Origin: Lachnospiraceae bacterium
GTDB taxonomy: Bacteria; Bacillota; Clostridia; Lachnospirales; Lachnospiraceae
Assembly: GCA_021204285.1 (NCBI GenBank)
Contig: JAJPZP010000222.1
Span: 1 to 6,151, forward strand
DNA length: 6,151 nt
Direction: 5' to 3'
How positions within the stretch are numbered: position 1 is the first letter of the stretch; the number at the start of each line of letters is the position of its first letter. The translations under genes and the position numbers were made by a program. Shown here piece by piece: positions 1-6,044 of this stretch. The notes below the pieces were generated by a model, which worked only from the letters and a program-made list of their open reading frames with translations, did no database searches and was not told the origin of the DNA.

Positions 1-7
1 CCTATAT

Positions 8-36
8 AGTATAGCAAAAGTCTCACATGATTGCAA
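8..36 (-). promoter_or_regulatory. Sigma-A-type promoter downstream of infA
   Basis: On the minus strand a -35 box TTGCAA (31-36; four of six consensus) is followed after exactly 17 bp by a -10 box TATACT (8-13; five of six). A TG at the extended -10 position (TGC before TATACT) strengthens it. Immediately upstream, 37-57 is rich in A-tracts (AAATAAAAATAAAAG), like an UP element. The start of transcription would fall at about positions 1-3. It points out of the window towards the genes expected next in this order (rpmJ, rpsM, rpsK, rpsD, rpoA, rplQ). This is prediction from sequence only. Confidence 0.72.
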
Positions 37-48
37 GAACTTTTATTT

Positions 49-267
49 TTATTTATCTCTCCAGATAATGCGGCCTTTTGAGAGATCATAGGGGGAGAGC
101 TCAATCGTCACCTTGTCTCCCGGTAAAATACGGATGAAATTCATCCGCAGCTTGCCGCTGATGTGCGCGAGCACCCGATGGCCGTTCTCCAGCTCCACCT
201 GGAAGGTCGCGTTCGGCAGCTTTTCCACTACGATTCCTTCGATTTCGATTGCATCTGCTTTAGACAT
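49..267 (-). CDS. infA: Translation initiation factor IF-1
   Basis: IF-1 binds the A site of the 30S subunit and works with IF-2 and IF-3 to place initiator tRNA in the P site. The 72-residue product has the usual length and is a single S1-like OB fold. Recognisable blocks are [20 protein letters not shown] (8-27), [20 protein letters not shown] (29-48) and the family ending [14 protein letters not shown] (59-72). The start at 265-267 overlaps the preceding KOW gene by 8 bp and has a GGGAGG ribosome binding site within that gene. The stop TAA at 49-51 is followed directly by an A/T-rich promoter region instead of the next gene, so infA may be the last gene served mainly by the upstream promoter, with read-through likely. 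Confidence 0.98.
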   Translation of the reverse strand: MSKADAIEIEGIVVEKLPNATFQVELENGHRVLAHISGKLRMNFIRILPGDKVTIELSPYDLSKGRIIWRDK

Positions 268-481
268 GTTTATCCTCCCGCCGTGCCCGGCTGTCTGCAG
301 ACACGTCCTGATAGATCACCTGTATGTGCCTGCGTTTCTTTTTCTTCGGGTTTTCCTCCGTCCGGTGTATACCGTCCACTAACCATACATATTCTTCATC
401 TGCGCGGATTATGCGGTAAATCCTGCCCCTGTCGTGTCCGGCCAGGGATTTTGCCTGCATACCGGCCTCGATTCTCAGCAT
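260..481 (-). CDS. Small KOW-domain RNA-binding protein (L14e/L6e/L27e-like)
   Basis: This 73-residue protein belongs to a small family that in Clostridia is often encoded between map and infA and annotated as a KOW-domain or L14E/L6E/L27E-like RNA-binding protein. Its exact role is not established. The N-terminal part reads [19 protein letters not shown] (8-26), a KOW-type strand-turn-strand with the conserved GxDxGR pattern, followed by [11 protein letters not shown] (30-40). A basic run KKKKRRH (46-52) is suited to RNA binding, and the tail is charged. ATG at 479-481 has a GGAGG Shine-Dalgarno nine bases upstream. The TAA at 260-262 lies inside infA, an 8-bp overlap that suggests translational coupling with IF-1. 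The family call is confident; the function is not. Confidence 0.9.
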   Translation of the reverse strand: MLRIEAGMQAKSLAGHDRGRIYRIIRADEEYVWLVDGIHRTEENPKKKKRRHIQVIYQDVSADSRARREDKHV

Positions 482-498
482 CCTGTATTTCCTCCATA

Positions 499-1254
499 TT
501 ATATGGTGAGCGACAGGATTTCCGGATCGCCGTCTGTCACGAGAATGGTATTTTCATAGTGAGCCGAGGGCTTACGATCCTCGGTGACCACCGTCCACTT
601 GTCCTCAAGCCACTTTACCCTCCAGGTACCGAGGTTGATCATGGGTTCCACCGCCAGTGTCATACCGGCCACCAGGCGAATACCGCGCCTCTTCTGCCGG
701 AAGTTCGGCACCTGTGGATCCTCATGCAGATGCGTACCGATCCCATGTCCGACCAGATCCTGGACAATACCATAGCCGTAAGGTGTGACATAGTCGTCAA
801 TCGCGGCGGAGATATCAAAAAGGTGATTCCCTGCCTTCGCCTGTTTGATGCCCTCGAAAAAGCTCTGCTTTGTCACATCGATCAGCTGCTGCAGCTCGTG
901 GCTGATCTTTCCTACCGCGTGCGTTCGCGCGGCGTCAGAATGATACCCTTTATAAATCAGGCCCGCATCCAGACTGACGATATCGCCTTCCTCAAGGATG
1001 CGATCATCACGCGGAATTCCGTGCACGACCTCTTCATTGACTGAGACGCAGATGGCGGCCGGAAACCCGTTGTAATTCAGGAAATTTGGCACACAGTCGA
1101 GCTTTCGGATAATCTTCTCACCGTGCCGGTTGACATCCATCGTGGAAACGCCAGGCCGGATAAATTCCCCCATCTCGGCATGTACAATCTCCAGACGCCG
1201 TCCGGCTTCGCGCATCAATTCGATTTCCCGTTCCGATTTTACTGTAACGGCCAT
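499..1254 (-). CDS. map: Methionine aminopeptidase, type I
   Basis: Map removes the initiator methionine from new proteins when the second residue is small, after deformylation, acting near the ribosome exit tunnel. The 251-residue protein consists of the pita-bread catalytic domain alone, without the N-terminal zinc-finger extension of some homologues. The five metal ligands are all present: D96 (SLDAG), D107 (HSDAART), H170 (VGHGIGTHLHE), E203 (AVEPMI) and E234 (AHYENTILVT). The substrate-side histidine H78 (VVHGIPRD) is also present. Each sits one position before its E. coli counterpart (H79, D97, D108, H171, E204, E235), supporting the chosen start. It is followed by the KOW gene after 17 bp. 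No anomaly is seen. Confidence 0.98.
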   Translation of the reverse strand: MAVTVKSEREIELMREAGRRLEIVHAEMGEFIRPGVSTMDVNRHGEKIIRKLDCVPNFLNYNGFPAAICVSVNEEVVHGIPRDDRILEEGDIVSLDAGLIYKGYHSDAARTHAVGKISHELQQLIDVTKQSFFEGIKQAKAGNHLFDISAAIDDYVTPYGYGIVQDLVGHGIGTHLHEDPQVPNFRQKRRGIRLVAGMTLAVEPMINLGTWRVKWLEDKWTVVTEDRKPSAHYENTILVTDGDPEILSLTI

Positions 1255-1257
1255 GTC

Positions 1258-1929
<672 letters not shown>

Positions 1930-1949
1930 TCATACCTGTGAACGCCGCG

Positions 1950-1980
1950 AAAGCCTGTACCCGATAGCCGTACAGGCTTT
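1950..1980. other. 11-bp perfect hairpin between secY and adk
   Basis: Arms at 1950-1960 (AAAGCCTGTAC) and 1970-1980 (GTACAGGCTTT) are exact reverse complements, with a 9-base loop. The hairpin begins 12 bases after the secY stop within the 90-bp secY-adk gap. On the minus strand the arm's final TTT is followed by CGCGGCG and not by a T-run, so this is a poor intrinsic terminator. A partial attenuator, an RNA-processing site or a 3'-end stabiliser for the ribosomal-protein/secY part of the transcript are possible. The rest of the gap holds only the adk ribosome binding site. Confidence 0.75.
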
Positions 1981-1992
1981 TCACCGTATTGA

Positions 1993-3309
1993 TCAGTCGT
2001 TCAGGAATCCTTTGTAGTAGCGCACCAGCATCTGGGATTCAATCTGCTTGAGCGTCTCCAGGACAACACCCACGATAATGATGATGGACGTGCCGCCGAA
2101 GGATACGTCAGCTCCGAACATTCCGTTAAAGAAGATCGGAATCACGCATACGATAATCAGGCCAACCGCACCGATAAATACAATATAATTCAGAATTTTG
2201 CTCAAGTACTCCGTCGTCGGCTTACCGGGACGGATGCCCGGAATGAAGCCACCCTGCTTCTTGATATTGTTCGATATCTCGATCGGGTTGAAAGTAATCG
2301 ACGTGTAAAAATACGCGAAGAAGACAACCAGCACGATATAGAGCAACAGTCCAAGCGAATAGATCGGCTGACTCGGATCACACCAGTTGGACGAGCTTAA
2401 GCCCGCAATGATTTTCGAGCCAATCCCTGTGCCGCCGCCCTTCCCAAGCAGCGATACAATAACGCCGGGAAAGCTCATCAGCGACGAGGCAAAGATAACC
2501 GGAATCACGCCCGCGGTATTCACCTTCATCGGAATATTCGTCGACTGTCCGCCGACCATCTTGCGTCCCTGCATCTTCTTGGCATACTGAACGGGAATCC
2601 TGCGCTCGCCTCCCTGCAGGAAGACAACGAAGACCACCGTTACCAGGATCACCGCAAGAATGATCACCGCCGCAAGCGCCGCATTCAGAATCGTCTTGCC
2701 CTGCATAAACTGCTCATACAGAGACACAAAATCGTCCGGAATTCTCGACGTAATGTTGATCAGGAGAACAATCGAGATGCCATTTCCGACACCATACTCC
2801 GTGATCTGTTCGCCGATCCACATCAGGAACGCACTGCCTGCCGTCATGGCCGCTACCGCAAGAATCACATTCGGCGCGTTGAACTCCTCGAGCAGTCCGC
2901 TGTTTCCGAAACCGATCGTCATGGCGATGCTCTCAATCAGTGCCAGCGCCACCGTCAGATAGCGGGAGATCATCTGGATCTTTTTGCGCCCATCTTCCCC
3001 GTCCTTCTGCATCTCCTCGAGCTGCGGAATCGCAATCGTGAGGAGCTGAACAATAATCGAGGATGTGATGTAGGGCGTGATGCTCAGCGCAAACAGTGAC
3101 ATACTGCTGAAAGAGCCGCCGGTGAACGCGTCAAAAAAGTTGAACGCGTCCCCGTTCTGCTGCGCAAACCATGCGGCGAAATACTCTCTGTTTACACCCG
3201 GAATCGGGAGCTGTGAGCCAAAGCGCACAACGATTAACATTAAAAATGTGAAGATCAGTTTTTTCCTGATATCCTCAATCTTAAATGCATTTCGCAATGT
3301 CTTGAACAT
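1993..3309 (-). CDS. secY: Preprotein translocase channel subunit SecY
   Basis: SecY forms the protein-conducting channel of the plasma membrane; with SecE and SecG, and driven by SecA or by ribosomes, it moves unfolded proteins across or into the membrane. The 438 residues fit the ten-helix family. Hydrophobic segments lie at about 18-37, 72-95 (after the plug region FFDAFTGGSFSSM, 58-70), 117-134, 147-168, 173-188, 208-232, 267-290, 317-340, 370-395 and 403-420. The large cytosolic loops carry GGERRIPVQYAKK (233-245) and GGFIPGIRPG (353-362); R360 corresponds to the conserved arginine needed for SecA-driven transport (R357 in E. coli). The tail ends YYKGFLND. Its place in the ribosomal protein operon links channel supply to ribosome production. 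No defect is visible. Confidence 0.98.
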   Translation of the reverse strand: MFKTLRNAFKIEDIRKKLIFTFLMLIVVRFGSQLPIPGVNREYFAAWFAQQNGDAFNFFDAFTGGSFSSMSLFALSITPYITSSIIVQLLTIAIPQLEEMQKDGEDGRKKIQMISRYLTVALALIESIAMTIGFGNSGLLEEFNAPNVILAVAAMTAGSAFLMWIGEQITEYGVGNGISIVLLINITSRIPDDFVSLYEQFMQGKTILNAALAAVIILAVILVTVVFVVFLQGGERRIPVQYAKKMQGRKMVGGQSTNIPMKVNTAGVIPVIFASSLMSFPGVIVSLLGKGGGTGIGSKIIAGLSSSNWCDPSQPIYSLGLLLYIVLVVFFAYFYTSITFNPIEISNNIKKQGGFIPGIRPGKPTTEYLSKILNYIVFIGAVGLIIVCVIPIFFNGMFGADVSFGGTSIIIIVGVVLETLKQIESQMLVRYYKGFLND

Positions 3310-3319
3310 CAGATCACCT
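3307..3319 (-). promoter_or_regulatory. rplO-secY translational coupling junction
   Basis: The minus strand reads GAGGTGATCTGATG: GAGGTG is the secY Shine-Dalgarno and also encodes the L15 residues E-V, TGA is the rplO stop, and the A of TGA starts the secY ATG. The one-base overlap and the embedded ribosome binding site favour coupled translation. Confidence 0.7.
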
Positions 3320-3749
3320 CGGCTTTTCCGCCAAGAGCCTCAATCTTCGCCGCAGCACCCGCGGAAAATGCGTTGGCCTGGACGGTCAGCTTCTTGGTTA
3401 ATTCTCCTTTTCCGAGGATCTTCACACCGTCATGCGGATTTCTGATGATCCCTTCTTCAATCAGAGTCTGTACGGAGACAACGCTGTCGTTGTCAAATCT
3501 CTCAAGTACGTCGATATTAATCGCAACGATCTCTTTGCTGTTGCGGCACGTGAAGCCTCTCTTCGGAAGCCTTCTGTATAAGGGCATCTGACCACCCTCA
3601 AAACCCGGCCTCGGAGCTCCGGAACGGGCCTTCTGGCCTTTGTGTCCCTTACCCGCGGTCTTGCCGTTTCCTGAACCATGTCCACGGCCTCTGCGGAAAT
3701 TATCGCTCTGTCTGGAGCCCTCCGCGTACGTTAAATTCGATAAGTCCAT
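3309..3749 (-). CDS. rplO: Large ribosomal subunit protein L15 (uL15)
   Basis: L15 binds 23S rRNA and acts late in 50S assembly; its long N-terminal extension threads into the subunit. At 146 residues it has the usual length. The N-terminal third is glycine- and arginine/lysine-rich ([20 protein letters not shown], about 18-37), as expected for the rRNA-embedded arm, followed by the L15 block [15 protein letters not shown] (52-66). The globular C-terminal part includes [16 protein letters not shown] and ends [10 protein letters not shown]. The ATG at 3747-3749 has the perfect Shine-Dalgarno AAGGAGGTG. The TGA stop shares its last base with the secY ATG, so translation of the channel subunit is likely coupled to that of L15. 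Confidence 0.98.
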   Translation of the reverse strand: MDLSNLTYAEGSRQSDNFRRGRGHGSGNGKTAGKGHKGQKARSGAPRPGFEGGQMPLYRRLPKRGFTCRNSKEIVAINIDVLERFDNDSVVSVQTLIEEGIIRNPHDGVKILGKGELTKKLTVQANAFSAGAAAKIEALGGKAEVI

Positions 3750-3774
3750 TGTGACACCTCCTTACCTGCGATAA

Positions 3775-3957
3775 TCAGATTTCTTCCACCTTCACCAGAT
3801 GTCTTACATGCCAGATCATGCCGCGCACTGCGTCATTGTCCGGCAGCTCGACGGTCTTGTGCATCTTCTTAAGACCGAGCGCCTCTACCGTAGCTCTCTG
3901 CTTCGGAATCGCGCCAATCGGAGATTTTACCAGGGTTACTTTTAACTTCTCTGCCAT
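3775..3957 (-). CDS. rpmD: Large ribosomal subunit protein L30 (uL30)
   Basis: L30 is a small protein on the 50S surface that bridges rRNA domains; it is present in many but not all bacteria. The 60-residue product is the compact bacterial form. It has the typical features [20 protein letters not shown] (5-24), [20 protein letters not shown] (27-46) and the closing helix/strand [13 protein letters not shown]. The ATG at 3955-3957 has an AAGGAGGAG Shine-Dalgarno whose first A residues are part of the rpsE stop, leaving a 14-bp spacer. It lies between rpsE and rplO as in other spc operons; a 25-bp spacer follows. Confidence 0.97.
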   Translation of the reverse strand: MAEKLKVTLVKSPIGAIPKQRATVEALGLKKMHKTVELPDNDAVRGMIWHVRHLVKVEEI

Positions 3958-3971
3958 GTCCGCTCTCCTCC

Positions 3972-4481
3972 TTATGCCAAAATCTCGTCTACGGATTTGC
4001 CGCGCTTCTTCGCGACTTCCTCCGGAGCGCTCAGGCTCTTCAGTCCATCGAGGGTGGCCAGTACCACGTTCTGCTTGTTGTTGGAGCCCAGCGACTTGGT
4101 ACGGATATTCTTTACGCCCGCAAGTTCCACCACCGCACGGACAGCGCCGCCGGCAATAATACCGGTACCTTCCGGAGCTCTCTTGAGCAGTACGGAAGAA
4201 CTGCCGAACTCTCCGATGACATCATGCGGGATACTGCTGTTGCTGTCCAGCGAGATGCGGACAAGCTTCTTCATCGCATCCTCCTTGCCCTTACGGATCG
4301 CTTCCGGAATTTCAAGGGCTTTTCCAAGGCCTGCACCTATGATGCCATTGCCGTCGCCGACGACCACCAGAGCCGTGAAACGCTGTGTGCGTCCGCCCTT
4401 GACCGTCTTGCTGACGCGCTTGATCGTCACGACCTTATCGGTCAGCTCCAACTGGCTCGCATCAATGATCTCATGTCTCAT
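3972..4481 (-). CDS. rpsE: Small ribosomal subunit protein S5 (uS5)
   Basis: S5 lies on the solvent side of the 30S neck, where it supports decoding fidelity and mRNA unwinding. The 169-residue product has the N-terminal double-stranded-RNA-binding-like domain with the block [10 protein letters not shown] (about 22-31), then [13 protein letters not shown] (34-46) and [18 protein letters not shown] (53-70). The C-terminal domain contains [18 protein letters not shown] (105-122) and KSLGSNN (129-135). The [10 protein letters not shown] loop, where spectinomycin-resistance changes are known in E. coli, is intact. K136-Q137 stands where many bacteria have a proline-containing NPxNVV, probably a clade variant. 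The start is set by the triple GGAG Shine-Dalgarno. The TAA stop at 3972-3974 overlaps the rpmD Shine-Dalgarno. Confidence 0.98.
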   Translation of the reverse strand: MRHEIIDASQLELTDKVVTIKRVSKTVKGGRTQRFTALVVVGDGNGIIGAGLGKALEIPEAIRKGKEDAMKKLVRISLDSNSSIPHDVIGEFGSSSVLLKRAPEGTGIIAGGAVRAVVELAGVKNIRTKSLGSNNKQNVVLATLDGLKSLSAPEEVAKKRGKSVDEILA

Positions 4482-4488
4482 GCCTTTT

Positions 4489-4502
4489 CTCCTCCTCCTT
4501 TA
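4489..4502 (-). promoter_or_regulatory. Repeated Shine-Dalgarno of rpsE overlapping the rplR stop
   Basis: The minus strand reads TAAGGAGGAGGAG, in which the TAA is the rplR stop and three overlapping GGAG units follow. The last unit ends seven bases before the rpsE ATG at 4481. Stop and ribosome binding site thus share bases, which favours re-initiation by ribosomes finishing rplR. Confidence 0.7.
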
Positions 4503-4868
4503 GAAATCCAGACCCGCTTCACGGGCTGCATCTGCCAGCGCTGCGACTTTTCCATGATAAACGAATCCTCCACGGTCAAAAACAACCGTCTTGATTCCCT
4601 TCTCAAGAGCTCTCTCGGCAAGCACTTTTCCTACATATGCTGCCGCGTCTACGCTGTTCGTCTTCTCAAGCTCTGCCTTGATATCCTTCTGGAGAGTGGA
4701 AGCGGAGACGAGGGTATTTCCTGCGGTATCATCAATGATCTGCGCATACATATGCTGGTTGCTTCTGTATACGGCCAGACGCGGCTTCTCGGCAGTGCCG
4801 CTGATATGGTTATGCAGCCTGTAGTGCTTCTTGGCGCGTACTTCTTTTCTTGATTTCTTCTTAACCAT
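4500..4868 (-). CDS. rplR: Large ribosomal subunit protein L18 (uL18)
   Basis: L18 binds 5S rRNA, together with L5, and helps dock it into the central protuberance of the 50S subunit. The product is 122 residues, the normal bacterial length. It has a strongly basic N-terminus ([17 protein letters not shown]) that contacts rRNA, the [20 protein letters not shown] core strand, and the conserved C-terminal block [20 protein letters not shown] ending in GLDF. The ATG at 4866-4868 is preceded by an AAGGAGAG Shine-Dalgarno. The TAA stop at 4500-4502 overlaps the Shine-Dalgarno of rpsE, so the two genes are probably translated in close succession. Confidence 0.98.
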   Translation of the reverse strand: MVKKKSRKEVRAKKHYRLHNHISGTAEKPRLAVYRSNQHMYAQIIDDTAGNTLVSASTLQKDIKAELEKTNSVDAAAYVGKVLAERALEKGIKTVVFDRGGFVYHGKVAALADAAREAGLDF

Positions 4869-4885
4869 CTCTACACTCTCCTTAC

Positions 4886-5425
4886 CTATTTCTTACCGGT
4901 CTTGCCGACTTTGCGACGGATCACTTCATCCGCATACTTGATGCCCTTGCCCTTGTAGGGTTCCGGCGCTCTCTTGGCGCGGATCTCTGCCGCGTACTGT
5001 CCGACTTTTTCCTTGTCGATACCCTTGACGGTGATCTTGTTGCCGTCGACCACAGCCTCCAGGCCTTCCGGATCAATCATCTCGACCGGATGAGAATAGC
5101 CCAGGTTCAACGTCAGCTTCTTGCCGGACTTCGAGCAGCGATAGCCGACACCATTGACCTCAAGCACCTTCTCAAAACCGGTGTTGACGCCGGTCACCAT
5201 GTTGGAAATCAGCGTTCTGGTCAGTCCGTGTAAAGATTTCATTTTCTTCAGGTCGTTCGGTCTCGTCACTACAACGTGCCCATCCTCGACCTTAATCGTC
5301 ATTTCTGCGGGAAGCGTTCTCTCCAGCGTTCCCTTCGGACCTTTTACGGTCACCTTGTTTCCCTCGGCCACATCAACTGTGACGCCTGCCGGAATTGCTA
5401 CCGGCAATCTTCCGATACGGGACAT
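4886..5425 (-). CDS. rplF: Large ribosomal subunit protein L6 (uL6)
   Basis: L6 sits near the base of the L7/L12 stalk of the 50S subunit, close to the elongation-factor binding site, and is needed for late 50S assembly. The 179 residues match the usual length. The start [17 protein letters not shown] is typical. The C-terminal domain carries the family signature [19 protein letters not shown] (about residues 154-172), followed by a basic tail ending KTGKK. The ATG at 5423-5425 has an AAGGAGG Shine-Dalgarno at 5437-5443, 11 bases upstream, a wider spacing than in the neighbouring genes. The gene is preceded by the unusual 197-bp repeat-bearing gap and followed by rplR after 17 bp. Confidence 0.98.
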   Translation of the reverse strand: MSRIGRLPVAIPAGVTVDVAEGNKVTVKGPKGTLERTLPAEMTIKVEDGHVVVTRPNDLKKMKSLHGLTRTLISNMVTGVNTGFEKVLEVNGVGYRCSKSGKKLTLNLGYSHPVEMIDPEGLEAVVDGNKITVKGIDKEKVGQYAAEIRAKRAPEPYKGKGIKYADEVIRRKVGKTGKK

Positions 5426-5456
5426 AAATCAAAAATCCTCCTTACTTAGATTTTCG

Positions 5457-5478
5457 GAAGGGACGGATGTGTCCCTTC
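5457..5478. repeat. GGGAC/GTCCC palindrome upstream of rplF
   Basis: The perfect 8-bp arms GAAGGGAC and GTCCCTTC enclose a 6-base loop (GGATGT on the plus strand, ACATCC on the minus strand). In the mRNA the hairpin ends 13 bases before the rplF Shine-Dalgarno, so it need not block ribosome binding. On the plus strand it is followed by TGTTTT, which looks somewhat like a terminator, but no plus-strand gene ends here. Palindromes with GGGAC arms and CCGTCCC halves recur, as far as I recall, in Clostridia intergenic regions as REP-like repeats; this was not checked by search. Confidence 0.6.
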
Positions 5479-5484
5479 TGTTTT

Positions 5485-5497
5485 CAGTAATTTACTG
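5485..5497. repeat. Short palindrome in the rpsH-rplF gap
   Basis: CAGTAA and TTACTG flank a single T, so a 5-bp stem with a 3-base loop is possible. It is A/T-rich and short, so as a lone structure it would be weak. It is recorded because it lies between the paired repeats (5516-5615) and the stronger palindrome at 5457-5478, making four symmetric elements in under 170 bp. Confidence 0.4.
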
Positions 5498-5515
5498 TCT
5501 TTCGGTCTGCCCCTC

Positions 5516-5557
5516 CACTAAACTCACACTTCGTCTTCGACTCGTGTTCGTTAAGTG
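5516..5557 (-). repeat. Stem-loop repeat, copy A (rplF-proximal)
   Basis: This second 42-bp copy lies in the same orientation as copy B, 16 bp downstream of it in the direction of transcription. On the minus strand it opens CACTTAACGA and closes GAGTTTAGTG. It folds into the same 4-3-4-3 bp arrangement with identical unpaired bases: T-T, GA/GA, GA/GAA and a GAA loop. The copies share 32 of 42 positions. Numbering each copy 1-42 along the plus strand, the differences pair up as 7/36, 12/31, 13/30, 18/26 and 19/25, each swapping one Watson-Crick pair for another. Both copies lie inside the operon transcript. Whether the element acts as RNA, as single-stranded DNA or is only a passenger repeat is not known. 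Confidence 0.85.
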
Positions 5558-5573
5558 TCGCGGCAAGCTTTCA

Positions 5574-5615
5574 CACTAAGCTCATCCTTCACCTTCGGTT
5601 CGGATTCGCTAAGTG
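5574..5615 (-). repeat. Stem-loop repeat, copy B (rpsH-proximal)
   Basis: This is a 42-bp imperfect inverted repeat, 7 bp after the rpsH stop. Read on the minus (mRNA) strand it opens CACTTAGCGA and closes GAGCTTAGTG. It can fold into four short helices of 4, 3, 4 and 3 bp. They are separated by a T-T mismatch, a GA-opposite-GA internal loop and a GA-opposite-GAA internal loop, and capped by a GAA triloop. Two further base pairs (5572-5573 with 5616-5617) can extend the base of the stem. It differs from copy A at ten positions, all compensated within base pairs. Tandem 5'-GA-3' mismatches are known to form stable sheared G-A pairs, so the rod may be straighter and more stable than it looks. 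Function is unknown. Confidence 0.85.
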
Positions 5616-5622
5616 TGGGGTG

Positions 5623-6024
5623 CTACCAAACAAATGCCAGTACTTCTCCGCCTACGTTCAGCTCTCTTGCCTTCTTGTCGGTCATCACACCCTTGTTTGT
5701 GGAGATGATGGCGATACCCAGGCCGCCGAGCACCTTCGGAAGCTCGTCCTTGCCCGCGTACACGCGAAGACCCGGCTTGGAGATTCTCTTCAGTCCGGAG
5801 ATGATCCTGTCACTCTTGTTATTGGCATATTTCAGGGTGATACGGATATCCTGGAAATTTCCGTTATCAACCAGCTCATACTTCTCAACATATCCCTCAT
5901 CCACCAGGATGTCAGCGATCGCAAGCTTCATCTTCGATACCGGGATATCCACCGTATCATGCTTTCTGACGTTCGCATTACGGATTCTTGTGAGCATATC
6001 TGCGATTGGATCGTTCGTTGTCAT
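5623..6024 (-). CDS. rpsH: Small ribosomal subunit protein S8 (uS8)
   Basis: S8 binds the central domain of 16S rRNA and is a primary assembly protein of the 30S platform. The 133-residue product is full length. It begins [17 protein letters not shown], the typical S8 start, and has the conserved C-terminal signature [14 protein letters not shown] at about residues 107-120, then ends GGEVLAFVW. The ATG at 6022-6024 is preceded by a near-perfect Shine-Dalgarno TAAGGAGGT seven bases upstream. In E. coli S8 also represses spc operon translation by binding the mRNA near the L5 gene, which would lie outside this window; whether that occurs here cannot be judged. The gene is followed not by a short spacer but by a 197-bp gap with repeated stem-loops, the first starting seven bases after the TAG stop. 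Confidence 0.98.
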   Translation of the reverse strand: MTTNDPIADMLTRIRNANVRKHDTVDIPVSKMKLAIADILVDEGYVEKYELVDNGNFQDIRITLKYANNKSDRIISGLKRISKPGLRVYAGKDELPKVLGGLGIAIISTNKGVMTDKKARELNVGGEVLAFVW

Positions 6025-6044
6025 TTTTCCTACCTCCTTACCGG

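Noticed and set aside
163..1044. A 293-codon open frame on the plus strand, antisense to map and its neighbours
   Set aside because: It lies opposite clear genes with full family signatures, its translation resembles no protein I recognise, and it is Arg/His/Cys/Pro-rich as expected of a reverse-frame shadow of coding DNA.
4224..4853. A 209-codon plus-strand open frame, antisense to rpsE and rplR
   Set aside because: It is an antisense shadow of two unmistakable ribosomal protein genes.
5457..5484. Intrinsic terminator on the plus strand (8-bp stem followed by TGTTTT)
   Set aside because: No plus-strand gene leads into it, and on the transcribed minus strand the stem is not followed by a T-run.
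5516..5615. Possible CRISPR array or integron attC site
   Set aside because: There are only two copies with a 16-bp spacer, the copies differ at ten positions, and no cas gene is nearby. The arms do not have the attC R-box pattern, and no integrase or cassette genes are present.
5516..5615. Kink-turn motif in the GA-bearing internal loops
   Set aside because: Tandem GA pairs are present, but the loops are 2x2 and 2x3, without the 3-nt bulge a standard k-turn needs.
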